The position numbers were made by a program, and so were the translations under genes. 20,296 nt of DNA. Origin: Ignavibacteriaceae bacterium (lineage in GTDB: Bacteria; Bacteroidota; Ignavibacteria; Ignavibacteriales; Ignavibacteriaceae). The stretch covers positions 1-20,296 of the forward strand of contig JALNWB010000061.1 of the NCBI GenBank assembly GCA_023231105.1. Direction: 5' to 3'. The notes beneath the pieces were generated by a model. That model did not search any database. It was not told the origin of the DNA and was given only the letters and a program-made list of their open reading frames with translations. Position 1 is the stretch's first letter. Each line of letters begins with the position of its first letter. Of the stretch, positions 16,154-20,296 are shown in pieces.

Positions 16154-17548
16154 TTATTTCATCAAAATCATTTTCTTCACTTCACGGAAATTTTTACTTC
16201 CGTCTACTGCATTTACTTGCATCGCATAGAAATATACGCCGCTGGTCAAATTACTTGCATTAAATTCTATATTATAGCTTCCAGCACTTTTAGATTCATT
16301 AACCAAGGTTTTCACATATCTCCCAAGAATATCAAATAATATAATTGTTATATGAGACGCTTCAGGTATTCCATATTCTACCCTTGTATTTGGATTAAAT
16401 GGGTTGGGATAGTTCTGAGCAATGATTGGAAAAAGGATGGCATTTCCATTTTCGGAATTGACAAATGTTGGCGGATAATAGTCATTCACGTTTTGCCACA
16501 TATAATACTCGGAACCAGGATCAAGTATATAATTCAAAGATGTTGGATCCTCTCCTGGTTTTGCTCTTAGATGATCCTCTGTATCCATTGATTTATAATA
16601 TCTATAATAAGTTGCCGACCCTTGTGGAGGTGAAGAAAATATATCTGTTGCTGGAGCATAACCGACAATCCCAATTTCTGTCCATCCAGCGGTTTTTAAC
16701 CTTTGAATTTCAGAGCTTCCCCAACTGTCAAGATAATGATTAGAATCGGTAGGATGCTTTAAAAGGGTTATTGGGCGCGTCGATTTGCTAGAAACAGTTG
16801 CTTGATATGAATAGAGATACCCCACAAACGAGTTATCAGCCTCCAATTGCCAGTTATTGTTGGTTAAATTCTGAATAATTTCTTTCCATGGTGGCGTGTT
16901 TACATCAGAGTAATTAACAATAACATGTTGATTTGTCGTTTTATGAACGTATCGTTTAACCTGTCTATCAGGTGGACCTTCCTGAACAAAGCTATTTCCA
17001 AAATTTGATGCAAGAAATATTTGAGGGTTCTCCCAATCTAGTGTATCATCTTGATATCCCCAACCAGATAATGGAAACTCACTCCCAAGATAGCATCCCA
17101 GGTGCAAATGTGGATCATGCGTTCCATCGGCTGAAATGTAGTCTGAAATTTCCCCAAGAAATGTTGCAGCTTGTATTGTATCTCCAACCTGCAAATCCAA
17201 ATTCCTTTTTAAATGCCCAATCACAATGAAAAATTGTTTTTGTTGAGAAGTTTTGCATTTAAGAATTTGGACTCCTCCGGTTTGACCGTTCGCACCTCCA
17301 AAACCAGTTGCTTCTTTTGAAATATAGAGAATCCCCTTCACAGGTGCGACAACAGGTGTTCCGATCGGAGCAGAAAAATCCGAACCAATGTGAAATTGTG
17401 TCCCTACCTTTTTTCCAAATTGAAGAAAACCACCAGTCGTAGGGTATTGTGGAATTGGTTTTATCAATAATTGTGCGGTCAGATATTGTAAAGTGAAACA
17501 AAATAATACTATAAAAGAAAGAATACGTAAATACCAATTGTTTTTCAT
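16154..17548 (-). CDS. Secreted M23 peptidase with T9SS sorting domain
   Basis: This 464-residue protein has a signal peptide (1-25, ending YLTAQ). A LytM/M23 metallopeptidase domain (about 35-155) holds the full zinc and catalytic set: His53 and Asp57 (HIGSDFSAPIGTPV), His112 (GHLKRN), and His147/His149 in HDPHLHLG. Such enzymes cut peptide cross-links in cell walls or in other glycine-rich substrates. Residues about 228-345 contain GWTEIGIVGYAP and YYRYYKSMDTEDHL, which resemble the repeat of unknown function found in DUF5648-type lectin-like domains; this match is tentative. Residues 378-464 are a T9SS sorting domain (QNYPNPFNP). Export by T9SS suggests a target outside the cell, such as other bacteria or host material, not its own wall; that is inference. 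The GAGGAGG and AAAGGAA sequences precede the ATG. It is probably first in an operon with the subtilase. Confidence 0.9.
   Translation of the reverse strand: MKNNWYLRILSFIVLFCFTLQYLTAQLLIKPIPQYPTTGGFLQFGKKVGTQFHIGSDFSAPIGTPVVAPVKGILYISKEATGFGGANGQTGGVQILKCKTSQQKQFFIVIGHLKRNLDLQVGDTIQAATFLGEISDYISADGTHDPHLHLGCYLGSEFPLSGWGYQDDTLDWENPQIFLASNFGNSFVQEGPPDRQVKRYVHKTTNQHVIVNYSDVNTPPWKEIIQNLTNNNWQLEADNSFVGYLYSYQATVSSKSTRPITLLKHPTDSNHYLDSWGSSEIQRLKTAGWTEIGIVGYAPATDIFSSPPQGSATYYRYYKSMDTEDHLRAKPGEDPTSLNYILDPGSEYYMWQNVNDYYPPTFVNSENGNAILFPIIAQNYPNPFNPNTRVEYGIPEASHITIILFDILGRYVKTLVNESKSAGSYNIEFNASNLTSGVYFYAMQVNAVDGSKNFREVKKMILMK
16158..16206 (-). repeat. 49-base direct repeat, copy 2 (3' end of M23 gene)
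   Basis: Identical to 12643-12691 in the subtilase gene and in the same reading frame and orientation. The two genes are otherwise unrelated, apart from the family-level similarity of their sorting domains. Confidence 0.9.
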
Positions 17549-18002
17549 TTCCTTTAGGCCTCCTCAGCCCTGCATGATGATTGTTTGATTTCTTAGACTA
17601 ATTTTTTTTCAAAATGTTTATAACCTGAATGATATATTAGCTGGTTTGCTGGCTATCTATTAAGTATTTTATCTGTAAATGAGCAAAAAGAAAATGATTA
17701 AAGTCCAAAATCTAATTGCTCATTCACTTTAACAAAGGTTGACAAATAGCCCCTCACTTTCATTCATCATCCTCTAAAAAATTTCTTCCACCTTTGCCAA
17801 CCGGTTATTGACAACTGCCTGCCTCGCCAAAAGAGGGGAAATCATTCCATCGGTTTTTCATTCTAACAACCTTTTCCCTACTGCTTTCACTAAATTAAAT
17901 TTTGTTAAAATATTATCTTTTTGCGGTTCATTGTTTGTAGAATATAAGTGTGGAGAGGGTAACATAGCGCGGCAATTTGCACCGTAAGATGTTTTATTTT
18001 TA

Positions 18003-18023
18003 CCTGCCTTGCCATCAGGCAGG
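18003..18023. repeat. Short GC-rich hairpin, possible dispersed repeat
   Basis: Arms CCTGCCT (18003-18009) and AGGCAGG (18017-18023) pair perfectly around a 7-base loop in AT-rich intergenic DNA. There is no following T-run in either direction that would make a convincing terminator. Confidence 0.5.
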
Positions 18024-18359
18024 ATGGATGGTGGTATAAAGCCAAATATACTGCGCAACATAAACTAACAACTCTTAATTTTATTTATAAAATATTGAGT
18101 GATTAAAATTTTTGTTCAGGAGAGAATTAGCGGGTACAATTTATCAATCCCACCGTCTGTTCAATTGTTTGTTGCTAACTTAGGTTATCAAAAAACTAAA
18201 GTCAAGTTTTATTTTAGAAATTTTACTTTTCACACTGCGCCCAAAATAATGCAACCCCGGCAACTTGGGCATTAACATTTCCCCTTTCACCCTTTCTTTT
18301 TAACGATATTTTTAGTAAGATTTCATTGTAAAAAAATTCTGCTCTGTAAAACTGATTTT

Positions 18360-18364
18360 GAGGA
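18360..18364 (+). promoter_or_regulatory. Ribosome binding site that sets the porD start
   Basis: GAGGA lies directly against the first ATG (18365) but 6 bases before the second, in-frame ATG (18371). The second has normal spacing and is taken as the start. Confidence 0.65.
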
Positions 18365-18370
18365 ATGATT

Positions 18371-19249
18371 ATGAAGTTTATTCTTGGTTTACTTGTGCTG
18401 TTAACTTTTTCATTAAAAGCGCAGGAACTACAGGCTACGGTTACCGTTCAATACGAAAATCTTCCCGTTATTAATAAAGAAAGTCTCGTAAACTTTGCAC
18501 AGACGGTTCAAGATTATCTAAACAATAATAGATTTTCCGGGGCAGTTTGGAACAATCCTAAAATAAAATGCACATTCACAATTTTCTTCTTATCAGCTGC
18601 GGATGAAATTTCTTATACGGCACAAGTTTTCGTCGGCAGCCAGCGACCGGTTTATAATTCAACAAAAAATTCCCCGATGCTGACCATTCTCGATAACAAT
18701 TGGAATTTCAGTTACGAAAAAAATCAGGCGCTCTACTTTAATCCTTTAGTGAACAATTCAATAACAAGTTTTTTAGATTATTATGCTTACCTAATTTTAG
18801 GAATGGATAATGATTCGTGGGAACAAATGAGCGGTACTCCTTATTTTTCAAAAGCGCTTGACATTGTTCACCTTGCTTTGAACAGCAAATACAGTAAGGG
18901 GTGGGATAAAAGCGCGGGAAGTTATAACCGGCGTGATTTGGTTGAGGACATTTTAAACGAACGGTTTAGACCCTTCCGTGAAGCTATCTCTGAATATCAT
19001 TATGGAATCGATCTTTATGAAGTAAATAAAAACAAAGGGCAGAAAAAAATTGTTGCTCTGGTAAATGTTTTGCAGTCCTTGAAAGCTAAACTTGATTTAC
19101 GCAGTATTTTCATAAAAGTATTTTTTGATGCAAAATATCAGGAGATTATTGAGTATTTAAAAGATTACCCGGATGTCTCTATTTTCAAAGCTTTAAAAGA
19201 GATTGATCCACCGCATGCGGGGAAATACGACGAAATAATTTATCAGTGA
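18371..19249 (+). CDS. porD: PorD (DUF4835) family type IX secretion protein
   Basis: This 292-residue protein starts with a signal peptide (MKFILGLLVLLTFSLKA, then QELQATVTV). The opening after cleavage, the segment LVNFAQTVQDYLNNNRFSG, the strand IKCTFTIFF, the block YTAQVFVGSQRPVYNS, the segment SFLDYYAYLILGMDNDSW and a following GTPYF element match the DUF4835/PorD pattern as I know it from Bacteroidota. Members are linked to T9SS function, but their biochemical role is poorly defined; a periplasmic or envelope location follows from the signal peptide. This is the only plus-strand gene in the window. Its stop overlaps the convergent isomerase gene by 7 bases. Three T9SS cargo genes in the window fit its presence. 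Assignment rests on recalled family features and length. Confidence 0.8.
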   Translation: MKFILGLLVLLTFSLKAQELQATVTVQYENLPVINKESLVNFAQTVQDYLNNNRFSGAVWNNPKIKCTFTIFFLSAADEISYTAQVFVGSQRPVYNSTKNSPMLTILDNNWNFSYEKNQALYFNPLVNNSITSFLDYYAYLILGMDNDSWEQMSGTPYFSKALDIVHLALNSKYSKGWDKSAGSYNRRDLVEDILNERFRPFREAISEYHYGIDLYEVNKNKGQKKIVALVNVLQSLKAKLDLRSIFIKVFFDAKYQEIIEYLKDYPDVSIFKALKEIDPPHAGKYDEIIYQ

Positions 19250-20296
19250 AACAACTTCACCGAAAGAATTTCATTGTTCTGATCGATTTGCAAAACAGTC
19301 TCTAATCCATCAATAACATTTCCAAAAACGGTGTATCTCCCGTTCAAATGCGGGTGAAATGCCTGCATCACAAACCATTGCGAACTCTCCGTATCTTTTC
19401 CACTGCTTGCCATTCCTACTATTCCGGTTTGAAATTGATACGGCGAAAATTCCGATACAATCGGAATATCGGAACCGCCCCAACCGGTATTTTCCGGGTC
19501 ACCGCCTTGTATAACAAAAGCGGGAACAACTCTGTGGAATTTCAATCCGTTGAAAAAGTTTTTTTCTGCAAGCAAACAAAAGTTACCAACTGAAATAGGA
19601 GCGACATCAGGTAGAAATTGGATTGTGAAATTTCCTTTTACGGTTTTCACTATTGCTCCTTTATATTTGAAGGCTCTATTCCAAAGCGAAGCAAAATATT
19701 TTCGGTTATTTTGAATCGGAATTTGGTGTCCAAGTTTAGTTGATGCGAATTTAGCAATGGAATAGACCGAAGAAGAAATCAGAGTTTCACAGTATTTTTG
19801 CGCAAAGTTTTTATCGATCGTCTCTATTGCTTTGTAATAGCTTTCAAGACTTCCGGCAAAGTTTAAATTGTTTTTATTTCGCTTTACATCGGCTAAGATA
19901 ACGCTAACGATTTTATTTTTATTCTTTGCAGTAAAATTCTCCGAAAGTTCATCCAACAAAGCGGTTGAAAGAGAAATATCTTTTTCTGAAAAAACTTTAA
20001 AAACAAAATCACTAAAAGATTTTTTCCCGCTATAATTTTTTTGATGCTTTAACAAAGATGAAAGAATAAAAAGTTTATTCTCTCTTTTCTCGAATGAATA
20101 TTGCCCGATGAGATAATCATAAATATCTTCCGGTAAAAATGCTAACTCAGCGCAGCTTTGATAGATAAAGGCTTTATCGATGAACGGTTCGTATTCTTCT
20201 ATAACGTGAGTATCAAGCGTTTGTAAATGTTTTATAAAAGTAATAAACAATTCACCGCGCGTCATCTCCGTAAGATTTTTGTTCTTCAGTTGATTT
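19243..20296 (-). CDS. Cyclophilin-type peptidyl-prolyl isomerase with helical N-terminal region (partial, 5' end outside window)
   Basis: The C-terminal 140 residues are a cyclophilin domain that catalyses proline cis-trans isomerisation. Counting from the internal ATG at 20265, FHRVVPAFVIQGGDP contains the catalytic Arg245, Phe250 and Gln253. SQWFVM, HPHLNGRYTVFG and GMASSGKDTESS match the remaining active-site walls. The preceding 200 residues are helical with a HEAT-like spacing (LFILSSLLKHQ, FSDFVFKVFSE, YSIAKFASTKLG). The frame is open from 20265 to the window end (NQLKNKNLTE precedes the Met), and no properly spaced ribosome site precedes the ATG, so the gene probably continues upstream as a longer HEAT-repeat isomerase. 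No export signal can be judged. The end overlaps porD by 7 bases in convergent orientation, with no terminator visible between them. Confidence 0.85.
   Translation of the reverse strand, partial: NQLKNKNLTEMTRGELFITFIKHLQTLDTHVIEEYEPFIDKAFIYQSCAELAFLPEDIYDYLIGQYSFEKRENKLFILSSLLKHQKNYSGKKSFSDFVFKVFSEKDISLSTALLDELSENFTAKNKNKIVSVILADVKRNKNNLNFAGSLESYYKAIETIDKNFAQKYCETLISSSVYSIAKFASTKLGHQIPIQNNRKYFASLWNRAFKYKGAIVKTVKGNFTIQFLPDVAPISVGNFCLLAEKNFFNGLKFHRVVPAFVIQGGDPENTGWGGSDIPIVSEFSPYQFQTGIVGMASSGKDTESSQWFVMQAFHPHLNGRYTVFGNVIDGLETVLQIDQNNEILSVKLFH

Larger units (their letters stand above)
17549..18364. other. 816-base divergent intergenic region without a supported gene
   Basis: This gap separates the minus-strand M23 gene from the plus-strand porD gene, so it must contain both promoters, but I cannot place either with confidence. 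The only frame of any length (18061 to 17858, minus, 67 codons) crosses a hairpin and has no ribosome site or recognisable family. The region holds a 7-base-pair hairpin (18003-18023), a related half-site CTGCCTCGCC near 17818, a short direct repeat GCTGG-TTT-GCTGG near 17640, and an A+T palindrome ATTTTATTTATAAAAT (18078-18093). The stretch 17940-18020 is richer in GC than its surroundings and may be a decayed repeat. Confidence 0.5.

Noticed and set aside
17858..18061. Minus-strand open frame of 67 codons in the long intergenic gap
   Set aside because: It has no ribosome site and no recognisable motif, and it runs through the CCTGCCT/AGGCAGG hairpin. More likely chance or part of a degraded repeat.
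17930..18175. Possible integron attC-like or insertion-element remnant (TAAC...GCGCGGC / GCGCAACATA and CAATTG...GCTAAC strings)
   Set aside because: The arms do not pair beyond four bases, and there is no integrase, cassette or transposase nearby.
1..20296. CRISPR array, tRNA or rRNA genes, prophage, toxin-antitoxin pair
   Set aside because: I saw no regular repeat-spacer pattern, cloverleaf candidate, rRNA motif or characteristic protein on either strand.

Overview
The window looks like a chromosomal segment of a Bacteroidota/Chlorobi-group bacterium, most likely Ignavibacteria. Three secreted proteins end in the roughly 80-residue type IX secretion (T9SS) sorting domain with the NYPNPFNP motif typical of that class. 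A PorD-type T9SS protein and a PorV/PorQ-like outer-membrane protein are also present, and the DNA is AT-rich. This placement rests on protein signatures only; there is no rRNA in the window.

Layout. Everything from 93 to 17548 is on the minus strand, so transcription there runs right to left. (1) 17548-12639: a secreted M23 peptidase, then a large secreted subtilase, 44 bases apart; both carry T9SS tails. (2) 12421-9551: a PorV/PorQ-like barrel, then a larger barrel protein with an N-terminal helix-hairpin-helix pair, 6 bases apart. (3) 9278-2911: a tightly packed cluster, fur - feoA - feoB - MBL-fold hydrolase - PD40 propeller protein - M28 aminopeptidase. A near-perfect Fur-type palindrome lies just upstream of fur and a terminator-like hairpin lies after the last gene. 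(4) 2708-93: a secreted 12-Asp-box propeller protein with a T9SS tail. (5) On the right, after about 820 bases without a gene, porD runs on the plus strand and meets a cyclophilin-type peptidyl-prolyl isomerase tail to tail with a 7-base overlap. The isomerase frame stays open to the window edge, so that gene is partial.

How the parts fit. Two themes dominate: ferrous iron uptake with its own regulator, and T9SS-exported surface or extracellular proteins together with envelope proteins that may support that export. I see no CRISPR array, tRNA, rRNA, transposase, phage gene or toxin-antitoxin pair. I do not see a clearly new multi-gene system. The most unusual items are two families of palindromic intergenic repeats (an inverted REP-like pair at 9384-9492 and a nested hairpin at 12564-12633), a 49-base identical segment shared by the 3' ends of two unrelated protease genes, an extra hydrophilic segment in FeoB, and a helix-hairpin-helix barrel protein that has lost the usual DNA-binding glycines.
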